This document shows, piece by piece, positions 26,592 through 37,661 of a DNA stretch of 64,000 bases; position 1 is the stretch's first letter, and each line of letters begins with the position of its first letter. Under the pieces are notes generated by a model, which saw nothing but the letters and a program-made list of their open reading frames with translations, made no database searches and was not told the DNA's origin. Source of the DNA: Pseudomonadota bacterium (GTDB lineage: Bacteria > Pseudomonadota > Gammaproteobacteria > Acidiferrobacterales > Acidiferrobacteraceae). The DNA lies in contig JAJYDN010000004.1 in NCBI GenBank assembly GCA_021777535.1, forward strand, positions 1-64,000, in the 5' to 3' direction. The translations under genes were made by a program, and so were the position numbers.

Positions 26592-26990
26592 CTAGGCTTG
26601 CGGTTGAGTGGCAATACCGACGCCCGTGATGCCCGCCTTGCGGCAGGAATCCATCACGCGCACGAAATCCTGAAACGGCACGTTTTTCGCAGCCGCGATG
26701 GTGACTTCCGGCTTGCGGGCCGCCTGCGCCGCCAGATCCTGCTCGAGTGCCGCGCCGGTCAGGACGATCCCGCGGATGCGTATGGCACCGCTGCGGGACA
26801 GATCGACGAGGATCTTCGGCCGTGGCAGGGTCTTCGCCGTCGTCGACTGGGGCAGCGCCATGTGCATGCCCTGGTCGGGGATCATGCGCAACGTCAGGAT
26901 CATGAAAAACACAAGAAGGAAGAACATGACGTCGATCATCGGGATGAGTTCGATGCGACCCTTCCTGGTCTCGAAATAGCGAATCTTCAT
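26592..26990 (-). CDS. exbD: Biopolymer transport protein ExbD
   Basis: 132 aa with one transmembrane helix. IPMIDVMFFLLVFFM contains the proton-carrying aspartate. The rest is a periplasmic domain. It works with ExbB to energise TonB. Confidence 0.9.
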   Translation of the reverse strand: MKIRYFETRKGRIELIPMIDVMFFLLVFFMILTLRMIPDQGMHMALPQSTTAKTLPRPKILVDLSRSGAIRIRGIVLTGAALEQDLAAQAARKPEVTIAAAKNVPFQDFVRVMDSCRKAGITGVGIATQPQA

Positions 26991-27009
26991 GCGCGGTTCC
27001 TGGTCATCC

Positions 27010-27693
27010 TTACTGGGCGGTAGCCGTCTTGCGGGCCGATGCCGGGGCCGGACGGTCCTGTCCGCCGAGCAGCACCGGACCGCCGTCCTGGCGGTTTACC
27101 AGCATCGTCTGCACGAGATCGAGCTGATGCAGGATCACGCGCACCTTGTTGTTCAACGCATTGAAGGCGAGCAGGCCCAGCATGGCGACGAACAGGCCCG
27201 ACGCGGTGGCGATTAGCGCATCGGCGATGCCGCCGGTAACGGCAGTGGGCGCCTTGCCCGCAACCGACAATACCGAAAAAGCATGGAACATGCCGACAAT
27301 GGTGCCGAACAGGCCCAGCAGCGGCGCAAGCGTGACGATCGTGTCCAGTACCCACAACCGCCGGTCAAGGGTCGGCGCTATCCGCAACGTAGCCTCGTCG
27401 AGACGGGCGGCGAGCTGGGTCGTGGAAATCAGGCCGGCATGGCGGGCGGCCACCTCGAGCAGGCTGCCCTCGGGCAAGTCCGCGGCGTCGTCGGCAAGGC
27501 GCGCCAGATCGGCGCGCGTGGTCTCGCTGTGCGCACCCAGCGCCGCCACCACGCGGTCGCCGCCGAGCAATGTGCGGCGCAGATACCAGAAACGGTCGAT
27601 GATGACGGCCAGGGTCACCGTGAGGATGCCCAGCATGATATAGAGGACACCGTCTGAGTAATTCGCAAGATGAATGAGATAGCGCAGCGTCAT
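27010..27693 (-). CDS. exbB: ExbB/TolQ/MotA family proton channel
   Basis: 227 aa with three predicted membrane segments (about 15-32, 125-150 and 165-185). TLAPLLGLFGTIVGM and the LIATASGLFVAM stretch are the conserved channel helices. GGAGG precedes the ATG. First gene of exbB-exbD-tonB; TolQ is an alternative name, but the order with a TonB gene favours ExbB. Confidence 0.9.
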   Translation of the reverse strand: MTLRYLIHLANYSDGVLYIMLGILTVTLAVIIDRFWYLRRTLLGGDRVVAALGAHSETTRADLARLADDAADLPEGSLLEVAARHAGLISTTQLAARLDEATLRIAPTLDRRLWVLDTIVTLAPLLGLFGTIVGMFHAFSVLSVAGKAPTAVTGGIADALIATASGLFVAMLGLLAFNALNNKVRVILHQLDLVQTMLVNRQDGGPVLLGGQDRPAPASARKTATAQ

Positions 27694-27783
27694 GGCACAT
27701 CCTCCGCAGGTAATGGGCGCAGCCTAACGGCTACCCATGAACGGATGACGACGGGAACGTGACAGCAATGTGACAATCGGCAA

Positions 27784-27814
27784 TTGACAGCGGCCCCATG
27801 GAACGGATAGAACC
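27784..27814 (+). promoter_or_regulatory. Possible promoter of the CopD-like gene
   Basis: A consensus TTGACA at 27784-27789 is followed after about 18 bp by TAGAAC, a poor -10. It lies 55-60 bp before the start codon. Confidence 0.35.
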
Positions 27815-27844
27815 TTTCCGGACTGCAACCGGCAGGAGGGAATC

Positions 27845-28291
27845 ATGCCATTGGTCCTTGTCATCCATGTATTGGCGGCCGTCATCTGGGTGGGCGGCAT
27901 GTTCTTCGCGCACCAGATCATGCGGCCCGCCGTGCAATCTCTCGAGCCCGCCGTGCGATTACCTTTGTGGTCGCGGACCTTTGCGCGCTTTTTCCCATGG
28001 GTATGGGCGGCCGTCATCCTGCTGCCGGCCACCGGCTATTTTCTGATGGACCGCTGGTTCGGGTTTGCGCGGGCGCCACTTTTCGTGAACCTGATGCAGG
28101 CGGCCGGCATCGTGATGATTCTCATCTACCTGCATGTGTTCTTCGGGCCCTACGGACGCCTGAAGCGCGCGCTGGCCGCCAATGACCTGGCAGTCGGTGC
28201 CCGTGCGATCAGCCAGATCCGCGTTCTGGTTGGCACCAACACCGTGCTCGGCCTTGTCACGATTGCCATCGCAGTCGCCGGCGGCCACTAG
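27845..28291 (+). CDS. CopD-like four-helix membrane protein
   Basis: 148 aa with four hydrophobic helices. It starts VIHVLAAVIWVGGMFF and has a conserved-looking His in helix 3 (IYLHVFFGPYGRLK). This matches the small CopD-type family, related to copper resistance CopD and possibly haem- or copper-binding. No copper genes are near, so the role is unclear. AGGAGGG lies 5 nt before the ATG. Confidence 0.7.
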   Translation: MPLVLVIHVLAAVIWVGGMFFAHQIMRPAVQSLEPAVRLPLWSRTFARFFPWVWAAVILLPATGYFLMDRWFGFARAPLFVNLMQAAGIVMILIYLHVFFGPYGRLKRALAANDLAVGARAISQIRVLVGTNTVLGLVTIAIAVAGGH

Positions 28292-28344
28292 GGCGTAACC
28301 GGCCACCTCGCGCTATCATAGGCGTTTTTGCGTAGAAGGCGCCC

Positions 28345-29655
28345 ATGCGATCACGTGAACCCGCCATAGGCTTCGTCAGCCTCGGCTGCCCGAAGGCTGT
28401 CGTCGATGCCGAACACATCCTCACCCGCCTGCGGGCCGAGGGCTACCGCACGGTAGGCGATTATGGGGAGGCGGACCTCGTCATCATCAATACGTGCGGC
28501 TTCATCGACAGCGCGGTGGCCGAATCCATGGACGCCATCGGGGAAGCCGTACAGGCAAACGGACGGGTCATCGTGACGGGCTGCCTCGGCAGCCGTGCGC
28601 AGACCATTCGCGCGCGCTACCCCGAAGTGCTGGCCATCACGGGTCCCCACGATGATGAGGCCGTGATGGCGGCAGTCCACCGGCATCTGCCTAGACCCCA
28701 TGACCCCTTCCTCGATCTCGTGCCGGCGCAAGGGATCCGTCTTACGCCTGCCCATTACGCCTACCTGAAGATCTCGGAAGGCTGTAACCATCGGTGCCGG
28801 TTCTGCATTATTCCCGCGCTGCGCGGCCCCCTCGTAAGCCGTCCCCTGGGCGAGATCGTCAAGGAAGCGGAAGCACTGGTGCGCGCCGGTGTGCGCGAAA
28901 TCGTCATCGTCGCGCAGGACACAAGCGCCTATGGCATGGACCTGAAGCACCGCGTCGCTTTCGTTGGCGGCCGGGCCGTTCGCATGTCGTTTCTGGAGCT
29001 TGTCCGGGAACTGGGGCGCCTCGGCGTATGGGTGCGCCTGCACTATGTCTACCCGTATCCGGCGGTGGAAGATATCCTGCCCCTTCTCGATACAGAAGGG
29101 GTCTTGCCTTATCTGGACGTACCCTTCCAGCACGCGCATCCGCGCATCCTGCAGGCCATGCTGCGCCCGGCCGGGCAGGTGCACCCGCTGAAGTGCATCC
29201 AGTCGTGGCGGGCAATCCGTCCCGACCTCGTCATACGCAGCACATTCATCGTGGGCTTTCCCGGCGAGACAGAGGAGGAGTTCTCGGCGCTGCTCGATTT
29301 CGTCGGCGACGCCGGCATCGATCGTCTCGGCGCCTTCAGCTATTCACCCGTGGAGGGGGCAGCTGCCAACGCGCTGCCCGATGCCGTTCCGGAGGAAATA
29401 CGGGACGAGCGCCTGGGGCGCCTGATGCAGCACCAGGCCGCGATCAGCGCGGCCCGCCTCGCCGCCCGTGTCGGCCAGGACTACGATGTCCTCATCGACG
29501 CGGTCACGGACGACGGCCTCGCCGGGCGCAGCTACGCCGAAGCGCCCGACATCGACGGCATCATTTATGTGCAGGGAAAGGGGCGGCCCGGCGAGCGCGT
29601 GCGCGCACGCGTAACGGGCAGCGACACCCACGACCTTTTCGCGACCGCTCTCTAG
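28345..29655 (+). CDS. rimO: Ribosomal protein S12 methylthiotransferase RimO
   Basis: Radical-SAM enzyme that methylthiolates Asp88 of ribosomal protein S12. 436 aa. The N-terminal MTTase domain has cysteines in [16 protein letters not shown] and TGCLG. The radical-SAM cluster is in [12 protein letters not shown]. The TRAM domain is at the C-terminus. RimO rather than MiaB is indicated by [13 protein letters not shown] and GPLVSRP. Confidence 0.95.
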   Translation: MRSREPAIGFVSLGCPKAVVDAEHILTRLRAEGYRTVGDYGEADLVIINTCGFIDSAVAESMDAIGEAVQANGRVIVTGCLGSRAQTIRARYPEVLAITGPHDDEAVMAAVHRHLPRPHDPFLDLVPAQGIRLTPAHYAYLKISEGCNHRCRFCIIPALRGPLVSRPLGEIVKEAEALVRAGVREIVIVAQDTSAYGMDLKHRVAFVGGRAVRMSFLELVRELGRLGVWVRLHYVYPYPAVEDILPLLDTEGVLPYLDVPFQHAHPRILQAMLRPAGQVHPLKCIQSWRAIRPDLVIRSTFIVGFPGETEEEFSALLDFVGDAGIDRLGAFSYSPVEGAAANALPDAVPEEIRDERLGRLMQHQAAISAARLAARVGQDYDVLIDAVTDDGLAGRSYAEAPDIDGIIYVQGKGRPGERVRARVTGSDTHDLFATAL

Positions 29656-29690
29656 AGGGCGCCCAAGGGGCCGCCTGCAGCGCGGCGCGC

Positions 29691-30098
29691 CTAACCGAGG
29701 CTGTCGCGGACCTTTTCTAGCTTCTGGCGTACTTGCCAGCCGAGTTCGGTGACCTGCGGATTGCTGACAAGGGCCAACACCGACACGGGATCCATGAACG
29801 ACACCTTCGTCTTGCCGCCCGGCCGCTCCTGGACCACGACGTTGCAGGGCAGCAAGAGACCGATCTCCGGTTCGGCCGTGATGGCCTGGCTGGCGAGCGC
29901 CGGGTTGCAGGCGCCCAGAATGGAATAACGCGGCATCTCTTTGCCCAGTTTCGCCTTCAGGGTGGCGCTCACGTCGATCTCGGTCAGCACACCAAAGCCT
30001 TCTGTCTTCAGGGCGTCGACCACCTTCGCGCGAACGTCGTCGAAATTGCCGCTTACCGTCGTGTCAAAACCGTAGGCCACCTGATTTTCGTCGAGCAT
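29691..30098 (-). CDS. DUF302 family protein
   Basis: About 135 aa. Typical of the family are VAYGFDTTVSGNFDDV at the N-terminus, YSILGACNPALASQA in the centre and GLLLPCNVVVQE after it. The two cysteines may bind metal or act in redox. Common in sulfur- and iron-oxidising bacteria; function unknown. The start at 30098 is chosen for the GAGGTAAGG upstream; an ATG at 30116 is the alternative. Confidence 0.8.
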   Translation of the reverse strand: MLDENQVAYGFDTTVSGNFDDVRAKVVDALKTEGFGVLTEIDVSATLKAKLGKEMPRYSILGACNPALASQAITAEPEIGLLLPCNVVVQERPGGKTKVSFMDPVSVLALVSNPQVTELGWQVRQKLEKVRDSLG

Positions 30099-30129
30099 GT
30101 CCCTTACCTCATGCATTTTTGTTGTGTCA

Positions 30130-30525
30130 TTAATAACGATGGCCCGGCCACGGGATGGGAGGACCCTCACCCAATATGGCGGCGCCGAAACGATCACCAA
30201 GGGCCTGCTCCAGCGCGGCCGGGATCCGGCCCATCAGCAGCCCGGCATGAAAGTGGTAGAGGTGCAGCCGGCAGGCGACCGGCTCGTGCAGACCCCGGCC
30301 ACGGGATGCGAAGTCGACCCACGCCATCAATGGGAAATCGTTGATGAGTGAGCAGACGACCCATTGCTTGCGCTCGAGAATGACACGCACGCGCAGACCG
30401 GGCAACGGGATCTCACAAGGGTCTTTGAAGCGCCGGAGCGCGAGCCGCACGCTGTTGAAACAGCGCGCCTCAATCAGCTTCGGCATCGTCCTGATCGGCG
30501 TCACATCCGTGAGATCGAACGCCAT
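30130..30525 (-). CDS. Conserved-looking protein of unknown function
   Basis: 131 aa, starting at the ATG that has GAGG 5 nt upstream. It looks globular, with the striking stretches CSLINDFPLMAWVDFA and RLHLYHFHAGLLMGRIP rich in aromatics and His. No signal peptide or membrane segment. I do not recognise a family. It follows the Calvin operon and its hairpin on the same strand, and precedes the DUF302 gene, so it could be expressed by read-through. Confidence 0.6.
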   Translation of the reverse strand: MAFDLTDVTPIRTMPKLIEARCFNSVRLALRRFKDPCEIPLPGLRVRVILERKQWVVCSLINDFPLMAWVDFASRGRGLHEPVACRLHLYHFHAGLLMGRIPAALEQALGDRFGAAILGEGPPIPWPGHRY

Positions 30526-30607
30526 GAGCACCTCACTGCCTGCCTGCGTGATCCAGTATCCCACAAATCCACGGCGGCGGCGACGGACGTCAACGTGCCC
30601 TGCAAAC

Positions 30608-30635
30608 GATAACGCCGCCCGGAGGCGGCGTTATC
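30608..30635 (-). terminator. Hairpin terminator at the end of the Calvin-cycle operon
   Basis: A perfect 12-bp stem (GATAACGCCGCC 30608-30619 with GGCGGCGTTATC 30624-30635, 4-nt loop) lies 20 nt after the fba stop. The following minus-strand bases (CGTTTGC) are only weakly T-rich, so termination may be partial. Confidence 0.6.
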
Positions 30636-30654
30636 TGGTCCCTGATGGCCGGGA

Positions 30655-31719
30655 TCAATTGACGCGCGGATTGAGCTCCCCGCGCGCATAGCGCTTGGTC
30701 ATCTCTTCGAGACTTATCACGCGGATCTTCGAGGCCTGCCCGGCGCAACCGAAGGCCTCATAGCGGGCCTTGCAGATGTCCTTGCCGGCCTGCACGGAAT
30801 CCTTCATGAACTTCCGTGGATCGAAGTTCTTCGGGTTCTTTGCCAGGTTGCGGCGGATCGCGCCGGTGATCGCCAGACGCAGATCGGTGTCGATGTTCAC
30901 CTTGCGCACACCGTACTTGATGCCCTCCTGGATCTCCTTCACCGGGACACCATAGGTCTCGCCGATGTCGCCACCGAACTCATGGATGATCTTCAGCCAC
31001 TCCTGCGGCACCGAGGAGGAACCGTGCATGACCAGATGCGTATCCGGGATCCGGGCGTGAATCTCCTTGATGCGGTTGATGGCAAGGATATCTCCCGTCG
31101 GCGGCCGCGAGAACTTGTAGGCGCCATGGCTCGTGCCGATCGCGATGGCGAGCGCATCGACGCGGGTTTTCTTGACGAAATCAGCCGCCTGTTCCGGATC
31201 GGTAAGGAGCTGGTCGTGAGAGAGCTTGCCCTCCGCACCTGAACCATCCTCTTCGCCCGCCATGCCCGACTCCAGCGACCCCAGGCAACCCAGTTCGCCT
31301 TCCACGGACACGCCGACGGCGTGCGCCATGTCCACCACGCGCGAGGTCACATCGACATTGTACTGGTAGGTCGAGGGGGTTTTCATGTCGTCTTTCAGCG
31401 AACCGTCCATCATGACGGAGCTGAAGCCCGAACGGATGGAGCGCTGGCACACCGCCGGGCTCGCGCCGTGGTCCTGGTGCATGACGATCGGAATGTTCGG
31501 ATATTCCTCCAGCGCGGCGAGGATCAGGTGGCGCAAGAACGGTTCACCCGCGTAGCTGCGGGCACCAGCCGACGCCTGCACGATGACCGGGCTATCGGTC
31601 TCTGCGGCGGCCTGCATGATGGACTGGATTTGCTCCATGTTGTTGACGTTGAACGCGGGCACACCGTAACCGTGTTCCGCCGCGTGGTCCAACAACTGAC
31701 GCAGGGATACCATGGGCAT
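30655..31719 (-). CDS. fba: Fructose-bisphosphate aldolase class II, Calvin-cycle subtype
   Basis: 354-aa zinc aldolase. The zinc histidines and substrate residues are in [22 protein letters not shown] and MHGSSSVP. It condenses triose phosphates in the Calvin cycle and glycolysis/gluconeogenesis. AAGGAGAG lies before the ATG. Last gene of prk-tkt-gap-pgk-pyk-fba. Confidence 0.96.
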   Translation of the reverse strand: MPMVSLRQLLDHAAEHGYGVPAFNVNNMEQIQSIMQAAAETDSPVIVQASAGARSYAGEPFLRHLILAALEEYPNIPIVMHQDHGASPAVCQRSIRSGFSSVMMDGSLKDDMKTPSTYQYNVDVTSRVVDMAHAVGVSVEGELGCLGSLESGMAGEEDGSGAEGKLSHDQLLTDPEQAADFVKKTRVDALAIAIGTSHGAYKFSRPPTGDILAINRIKEIHARIPDTHLVMHGSSSVPQEWLKIIHEFGGDIGETYGVPVKEIQEGIKYGVRKVNIDTDLRLAITGAIRRNLAKNPKNFDPRKFMKDSVQAGKDICKARYEAFGCAGQASKIRVISLEEMTKRYARGELNPRVN

Positions 31720-31761
31720 GTTGCTCTCCTTAAACTTTTCTCTCGGTAGTGATAGGTAAGC

Positions 31762-33204
31762 TCAGTCGCTCGCGGCAAATTCTCCAACACGAACAATCTT
31801 CATCGTGTTCGTTCCGCCCGGCTTGGCCAGCGGTTCGCCAATGCTCAGGATGGCAAGATCGCCGTCGCGAACCGCCCCGCGCCTGCGGAGCTCATCGATC
31901 GCTTCGGTCATGATCCGCATCGGATCGGAGGATGTCAGTGAAAAACCCACCGGATAAACACCCCGGTAGAGAGTCACCTTTCTACGGGTTTCCACGTGCG
32001 GCGTCAAGGCATAGATCGGTACGGCGGAACTGACGCGGGACATCCACAGTGCCGTCGATCCGGACTCCGTCAGCGCCGCAATGGCGCGCACGGGCAGGTG
32101 GTTCGCGCTGTACATGACCGCCATGGCGATGGCCTGATCGACGCGCTCGAAATGGTTGGCCAGGCCGTGCATGGAGTAAATCGCCTCGTCTTCTTTCTCG
32201 GCCTCCCGGCACACCCGGTCCATGGCTGCCACGGCTGCCACGGGGTGTTTGCCGCTTGCCGTCTCCGCCGAAAGCATCACCGCATCGGTGCCATCGAGGA
32301 CGGCGTTCGCGACGTCGGACACCTCGGCACGCGTCGGAATGGCGTTTTCGATCATGGACTCCATCATCTGGGTCGCCGTGATCACCACCTTGTTCATCTT
32401 CCGGGCCAGTTTGATGATGCGCTTTTGAACGGGTGGCAAAGCGGCGTCACCGATCTCGACACCGAGATCGCCGCGTGCAAGCATGACGACATCCGAGACG
32501 TGGATGATTTCCTCGATGGCCTCGACCGCTTCGGCGCGCTCGATCTTCGCGCAGATCCCGCCGCTACCACCCGCGGCCCGTAGCAGCGCGCGCGCCTCCT
32601 CGACATCCTGCGCATTCCGTGGAAAGGAGATCGCCAGATAATCCGCCTGCAACTGGGCGGCCCACTTGATGTCCCCGCGGTCTTTATCGGTGAGGGCTTC
32701 GGCGGACAGTCCGCCACCCTGGCGATTCACGCCTTTGCTGTCGGAAAGCTCGCCCCCGACGACGACGCGGCAGATGATCTGGTTGCCGGTCACCTCGTCG
32801 ACCCAGAGTACGACCCGTCCATCATCGAGGAGAAGGGTTGCGCCCCGCGCCACATCATTCGGCAGGGCCTTGTACGTGACGCCGACACGGTTTTCATCGC
32901 CTTCCTTCAGCGACATGTCCGCATCGATGACGAAGCGCTGCCCTTCTTCCAGGCGGATGCGCTTGTTCTTGAACCGGCCAATCCGGATCTTCGGACCCTG
33001 CAGGTCGACGAGGACCCCGATCTGGCGCCCGTGCGCATTGGCGCGGTCGCGGATCATTTCGACCCTGCGGGCATGCACCTCGGGCAAATCATGGGAGAAG
33101 TTCAGACGGACGACATCGACACCCGCGACAATCAGCTTATCGAGTACCTTAGGATCATCCGTTGCAGGACCGAGCGTGGCGACAATCTTGGTTCGACGTT
33201 GCAT
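31762..33204 (-). CDS. pyk: Pyruvate kinase
   Basis: 480 aa. MQRRTKIVATLGPATDD begins the protein, with RLNFSHD, LQGPKIRIG and the active-site lysine in CAKIERAEAVE. The frame is open to 33291, but the first 29 codons precede the conserved start and contain a hairpin region. Its presence inside a carbon-fixation operon lets fixed carbon leave as pyruvate for biosynthesis. Confidence 0.95.
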   Translation of the reverse strand: MQRRTKIVATLGPATDDPKVLDKLIVAGVDVVRLNFSHDLPEVHARRVEMIRDRANAHGRQIGVLVDLQGPKIRIGRFKNKRIRLEEGQRFVIDADMSLKEGDENRVGVTYKALPNDVARGATLLLDDGRVVLWVDEVTGNQIICRVVVGGELSDSKGVNRQGGGLSAEALTDKDRGDIKWAAQLQADYLAISFPRNAQDVEEARALLRAAGGSGGICAKIERAEAVEAIEEIIHVSDVVMLARGDLGVEIGDAALPPVQKRIIKLARKMNKVVITATQMMESMIENAIPTRAEVSDVANAVLDGTDAVMLSAETASGKHPVAAVAAMDRVCREAEKEDEAIYSMHGLANHFERVDQAIAMAVMYSANHLPVRAIAALTESGSTALWMSRVSSAVPIYALTPHVETRRKVTLYRGVYPVGFSLTSSDPMRIMTEAIDELRRRGAVRDGDLAILSIGEPLAKPGGTNTMKIVRVGEFAASD

Positions 33205-33265
33205 ATCGGTTACGCACCGCCGTTGGCGGCGCGCACTACAAAGGCCTGGCTCATACCATCTCCAC

Positions 33266-33287
33266 GCCGGCGCGTTGCCGCGCCGGC
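33266..33287 (-). repeat. Hairpin in the pgk-pyk gap
   Basis: GCCGGCGCG (33266-33274) and CGCGCCGGC (33279-33287) form a perfect 9-bp GC stem with a TTGC loop. There is no T-run on the minus strand, so it may stabilise or process mRNA, or attenuate, between pgk and pyk. Confidence 0.6.
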
Positions 33288-33316
33288 ACACTTCTACACA
33301 TTACCCTGCCTGCGCG

Positions 33317-34498
33317 TCAGTCCTGGGCTCGTTCTTCCAGGATCGCGACAGCGGGCAAGACTTTGCCTTCCAGAAATTCCAGGAATGCACCACCGCCGGT
33401 GGAAATATAGGAGATCTTTTCACCGACGCCATACTTGCTCACAGCCGCCAGCGTGTCGCCGCCTCCTGCGATCGAGAACGCCGGACTCGCGGCGATCGCC
33501 TGGGACAACGCCTTGGTGCCGGCACCGAACTGATCGAACTCGAACACGCCCACCGGGCCGTTCCAGACGATCGTCCCCGCCTTCTTCAGAAGCTCCGCGA
33601 AGGCCTGCGATGTCTTGGGGCCGACATCGAAGATCATGTCATCGGCAACCACACTCCTGGCATCCTTCAGCGTGGCCTGCGCGGTGGCGGAGAATTCCTT
33701 GCCGCACACCACGTCGACCGGGATGGGAATGGATGCGCCGCGCGCGGCCATGTCCTGCATGAGTTTCTTCGCGGTGTCGATGAGGTCGAGCTCCGCCAGG
33801 GATTTGCCGATTGGCAGGCCTGCCGCAGCCATGAAGGTGTTGGCGATGCCGCCCCCGACGATCAACTGATCCACCCGCTTGGCAAGGCTTTCCAGCACGA
33901 CGAGTTTCGTCGAGACCTTGGAGCCGCCGACAATGGCAACGAGAGGCCGCTTCGGATTTTGCAGCGCCTTGCCGAGTGCGTCGAGTTCGGCCGCGAGCAA
34001 CGGGCCGGCGCACGCGATCTTCGCGTACCTGGCGACACCATGCGTCGAGGCCTGTGCACGATGCGCGGTGCCGAACGCGTCCATGACGAACACGTCACAC
34101 AGAGCGGCCATCTTGCGCGCCAGATCCTCGTTATTCTTCTTTTCACCCTTGTTGAAGCGGACGTTCTCGCACAAAACGACGTCCCCATCCTTCATATCGG
34201 GTATGCCGTTTAGCCAGTCCGCCACCAGGCGGACTGGCTTGCCGAGAAGCTTGCCGAGATGATCCGCCACGGGCTTCAGTGAATACTTTTCGTCCGGCAC
34301 CCCTTCTTCAGGGCGGCCAAGGTGCGACATGAGCATCACGCGCGCACCCTGTGACTGGGCCATGCGGATCGTGGGCAAGCTCGCCTGAATGCGCGTGTCA
34401 TCGGCGACGGCGCCTTCCTTCAGGGGAACATTGAGATCTTCCCGGATCAGGACCCGCAGCCCCGCAAGTTTCAGATCCGCCATCTTTTTGATGCGCAT
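33317..34498 (-). CDS. pgk: Phosphoglycerate kinase
   Basis: 393 aa. [12 protein letters not shown] and [10 protein letters not shown] form the phosphoglycerate site. [18 protein letters not shown] and [14 protein letters not shown] complete the nucleotide domain. In the Calvin direction it makes 1,3-bisphosphoglycerate. An alternative ATG lies 15 nt downstream. Confidence 0.97.
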   Translation of the reverse strand: MRIKKMADLKLAGLRVLIREDLNVPLKEGAVADDTRIQASLPTIRMAQSQGARVMLMSHLGRPEEGVPDEKYSLKPVADHLGKLLGKPVRLVADWLNGIPDMKDGDVVLCENVRFNKGEKKNNEDLARKMAALCDVFVMDAFGTAHRAQASTHGVARYAKIACAGPLLAAELDALGKALQNPKRPLVAIVGGSKVSTKLVVLESLAKRVDQLIVGGGIANTFMAAAGLPIGKSLAELDLIDTAKKLMQDMAARGASIPIPVDVVCGKEFSATAQATLKDARSVVADDMIFDVGPKTSQAFAELLKKAGTIVWNGPVGVFEFDQFGAGTKALSQAIAASPAFSIAGGGDTLAAVSKYGVGEKISYISTGGGAFLEFLEGKVLPAVAILEERAQD

Positions 34499-34508
34499 CG
34501 GACGCCCC

Positions 34509-35522
34509 CTAGCGCGCCTGCATGAGCGCGACAGTCGTGTCGAGCATGCGGTTCGAGAAGCCCCACTCGTTGTCGTACCACGCGAGGACCTTGACCAAGG
34601 TGCCTTCCATGACCTTCGTGAGGCTCGCCTCGTAGATCGACGAGGCCGGATTGTGATTGAAGTCGATCGACACCAGAGGCTTGTCGTTGTACGCGAGAAT
34701 GTTCTTCAGTTCGCCGTTCGACGCATCCTTCATGATGCCGTGGATCTCTTCCTTGGTCGTGGTCCGCTTGGCCGTGAAGGTGAGATCGACGAGCGACACG
34801 TTGATGGTCGGGACGCGCACGGCAAAGCCGTCGAGCTTGCCGTTCAGCTCGGGCAGCACGAGGCCGACAGCGGCCGCAGCACCCGTCTTCGTCGGGATCA
34901 TGGAGTGAGTGGCCGAGCGCGCGCGGCGCAGGTCGCTGTGATACACGTCGGTCAGCACCTGGTCGTTCGTGTACGAGTGCACGGTTGTCATCAGGCCGTG
35001 CACGATGCCGATCTTGTCATTCAGCGGCTTCACAAGCGGCGCGAGACAGTTGGTCGTGCACGAGGCATTCGAGATGATCGTGTCGCCGCTCTTCAGAGCC
35101 TTGTGATTGACGCCGTAGACGATGGTGGCGTCGATGTCCTTGCCGCCGGGCGCCGAAATGATCACTTTCTTGGCACCGGCCTGCAGGTGCGCGGAGGCCT
35201 TTTCCTTGGTGGTAAAGAACCCCGTGCACTCATGGACCACGTCAACCTTCAGCTCCTTCCAGGGCAGCTGCGCGGGATCGCGGTTCGACAGGACACGGAT
35301 CTTGTCGCCATTGACGATCATGTACTCGCCCTCGACGCTGACCGTGCCCTGGAAGCGGCCGTGGACCGTATCGTACTGCGTCAGGTGCGCATTGATTTCC
35401 GGGCTCCCCAGATCGTTGATCGCAACGATCTCGATCTCCTTGTTGCGGCCCGCTTCGTAGATGGCGCGCAACACGTTGCGCCCGATCCGACCATAGCCAT
35501 TAATCGCAACTCGAATTGCCAT
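34509..35522 (-). CDS. gap: Glyceraldehyde-3-phosphate dehydrogenase
   Basis: 337 aa. The Rossmann motif [14 protein letters not shown] and the catalytic cysteine in [11 protein letters not shown] are intact. The frame extends to 35594 but the conserved start is the ATG at 35522 with GGGAG upstream. It starts 72 nt after tkt, and a hairpin lies in the gap. Confidence 0.97.
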   Translation of the reverse strand: MAIRVAINGYGRIGRNVLRAIYEAGRNKEIEIVAINDLGSPEINAHLTQYDTVHGRFQGTVSVEGEYMIVNGDKIRVLSNRDPAQLPWKELKVDVVHECTGFFTTKEKASAHLQAGAKKVIISAPGGKDIDATIVYGVNHKALKSGDTIISNASCTTNCLAPLVKPLNDKIGIVHGLMTTVHSYTNDQVLTDVYHSDLRRARSATHSMIPTKTGAAAAVGLVLPELNGKLDGFAVRVPTINVSLVDLTFTAKRTTTKEEIHGIMKDASNGELKNILAYNDKPLVSIDFNHNPASSIYEASLTKVMEGTLVKVLAWYDNEWGFSNRMLDTTVALMQAR

Positions 35523-35562
35523 TCCCACATCTCCCGATAAATAAGAAATTCGTGTGAAGAAG

Positions 35563-35591
35563 TGGCGACCGGGTGGAATCCGGCCGCCACG
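35563..35591 (-). repeat. Hairpin in the tkt-gap intergenic region
   Basis: Imperfect GC-rich arms (GTGGCG-CCGG and CCGG-CGCCAC) fold around GTGGAAT, immediately after the tkt stop. A short CTTCTTC tract follows on the minus strand, so partial termination between tkt and gap is possible. Confidence 0.45.
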
Positions 35592-35594
35592 CAA

Positions 35595-37634
35595 TCATTT
35601 CAGCAGCGTCTGCACGGTCTCGGTGACGCGCTCGACCGTCAGGCCGAAGTGCTCGAACAACGCCTCTGCCGGCGCCGATTCACCAAAGCGATCGATGCCG
35701 ATAACCCGGCCCTCGAGACCAACGTACTTGCGCCAGTACGCCGTCACACCTGCCTCGACGGCGACACGCTTGCGCACGGAGGTGGGCAACACGCTCTCCC
35801 GGTAGGCTGGATCCTGGGCGTCGAAGACTTCGGCGCATGGCATGGAAACGACGCGGACCTTGTGACCGCCCGCCGTCAACTTTTCGAAGGCCGCCATCGC
35901 GAGCCCGATCTCCGAGCCCGTAGCGATGAGGATGGCGGCCGGGGTGCCCTGGCAGTCCGCCAAAACGTAGCCGCCGCGGCTGATTGCCTTCACGGTGTCC
36001 GCAGACCGCTTCTGATGGGCCAGCTTTTGCCGCGAAAAAACGAGCGACGTCGGCCCATTGCGGCGCACGAGCGCCTCCCTCCAGGCCACGGCGGACTCGA
36101 CCGCATCCGCTGGACGCCAGACCGCCATGTTGGGAATCATGCGAAGGGTCGCGATCTGTTCAATCGGCTGGTGAGTGGGACCGTCCTCACCAAGACCGAT
36201 GGAGTCGTGGGTATAGACAAACACCACGCGTTGTTTCATCAGAGCCGCCATGCGCAAGGCATTGCGCGCATACTCCGAGAACATGAGGAAGGTACCGCCG
36301 TAGGGGATGAAGCCGCCATGCAGCGCAATGCCGTTCATGATGGCGGACATGCCGAACTCGCGCACACCATAGAAAAGGTAGTTTCCGCCCGGATTCTCGC
36401 TGGAAACACCCTTGCAGCCACTCCACATGGTGAGGTTCGAGCCGGCCAGATCCGCACCGCCGCCCATCAATTCCGGCAGATGGGGCCCGAAAGCGTTGAG
36501 CGTATTCTGCGAGGCATTGCGCGAGGCGATGCTCGGAGCCTTGGCGTCGGTGTCGCGGACGAAATCTTGCGCCATCTGCTCGAAACTGACAGGCAGATCG
36601 CCGGCCATGCGGCGCAGGAACTCCGTGGCAAGTTCGCCGTGTTCTTTGCGGTAGGCCTCGAAACGGGTCGACCAGGCCTGTTCTGCCTTGGCCCCACGGG
36701 CACGCGCATCCCATCCGGCATAGATCTCGGCCGGAATCTCGAAGGGCCCGTACGGCCAGCCCAGGCGCTCACGGGCTGCAGCAACTTCCTTGTCGCCCAA
36801 GGGGGCGCCATGGCTGATTTCCTTGCCTTCCTTGTTCGGCGCGCCCAAACCGATGATCGTCTGACAGCAGATCAGTGACGGCTTGTCGGTTACCGCACGC
36901 GCCGCTTCGACAGCGGCGCGGATGGCCTCCGGATTGTGGCCATCGACCACCGGCACGACATGCCAGCCATAGGCCTCGAAACGCTTGGGTGTGTCATCGG
37001 TGAACCAGCCGTGCACCTCGCCATCGATGGAGATCCCGTTGTCGTCATAGAAACCAATCAGCTTGCCAAGCCCGAGGGTGCCGGCCAGCGAACAGGCCTC
37101 ATGTGAAATGCCTTCCATCAGGCAGCCGTCGCCCATGAACACATAGGTGTAATGGTCGACCATCGTGTGCCCGGGGCGATTGAACTGCGCCGCCAGCGCG
37201 CGCTCGGCAATGGCCATGCCAACCGCGTTGGCGAGCCCCTGGCCGAGCGGCCCCGTCGTCGTCTCGACGCCCGGCGTATACCCATGCTCGGGATGTCCGG
37301 GAGTCTTCGATCCCAGCTGCCGGAACCGCTTCAGCTCATCGATAGATAAATCGTAGCCGGTCAGATGCAGGAGACTGTAGAGGAGCATCGAGGCATGGCC
37401 GTTCGACAGCACGAAGCGATCGCGGTCCGCCCAGGATGGATTGGCGGGATTGTGCTTTAGATAGTCATTCCACAGCACTTCCGCGATATCGGCCATGCCC
37501 ATCGGCGCACCCGGATGCCCCGAGTTGGCCTTCTGGACCGCGTCCATGCTCAGGGCTCGGATGGCGTTGGCAAATTCGCGGCGACGGGCGTCCGTCTTCG
37601 CCGCCTTCGAGTGGCTTTCAGGCTTTACTGACAT
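35595..37634 (-). CDS. tkt: Transketolase
   Basis: 679-aa thiamine-diphosphate enzyme of the Calvin and pentose-phosphate cycles. Visible are [19 protein letters not shown], the TPP motif [11 protein letters not shown], and [19 protein letters not shown] in the pyrimidine domain. GAGG lies 7 nt before the ATG. It follows prk by 27 nt. Confidence 0.97.
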   Translation of the reverse strand: MSVKPESHSKAAKTDARRREFANAIRALSMDAVQKANSGHPGAPMGMADIAEVLWNDYLKHNPANPSWADRDRFVLSNGHASMLLYSLLHLTGYDLSIDELKRFRQLGSKTPGHPEHGYTPGVETTTGPLGQGLANAVGMAIAERALAAQFNRPGHTMVDHYTYVFMGDGCLMEGISHEACSLAGTLGLGKLIGFYDDNGISIDGEVHGWFTDDTPKRFEAYGWHVVPVVDGHNPEAIRAAVEAARAVTDKPSLICCQTIIGLGAPNKEGKEISHGAPLGDKEVAAARERLGWPYGPFEIPAEIYAGWDARARGAKAEQAWSTRFEAYRKEHGELATEFLRRMAGDLPVSFEQMAQDFVRDTDAKAPSIASRNASQNTLNAFGPHLPELMGGGADLAGSNLTMWSGCKGVSSENPGGNYLFYGVREFGMSAIMNGIALHGGFIPYGGTFLMFSEYARNALRMAALMKQRVVFVYTHDSIGLGEDGPTHQPIEQIATLRMIPNMAVWRPADAVESAVAWREALVRRNGPTSLVFSRQKLAHQKRSADTVKAISRGGYVLADCQGTPAAILIATGSEIGLAMAAFEKLTAGGHKVRVVSMPCAEVFDAQDPAYRESVLPTSVRKRVAVEAGVTAYWRKYVGLEGRVIGIDRFGESAPAEALFEHFGLTVERVTETVQTLLK

Positions 37635-37661
37635 GATGGATCCTCAGAAAAACTCAATCCT

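Noticed and set aside
27694-27844. Fur box upstream of exbB
   Set aside because: No GATAATGATAATC-like repeat is present in the 150-bp gap.
32666-34213. 515-codon plus-strand frame across pyk and pgk
   Set aside because: Antisense to two strongly conserved enzymes; no recognisable motif.
35562-36878. 438-codon plus-strand frame opposite tkt
   Set aside because: Antisense shadow; the transketolase frame explains the region.
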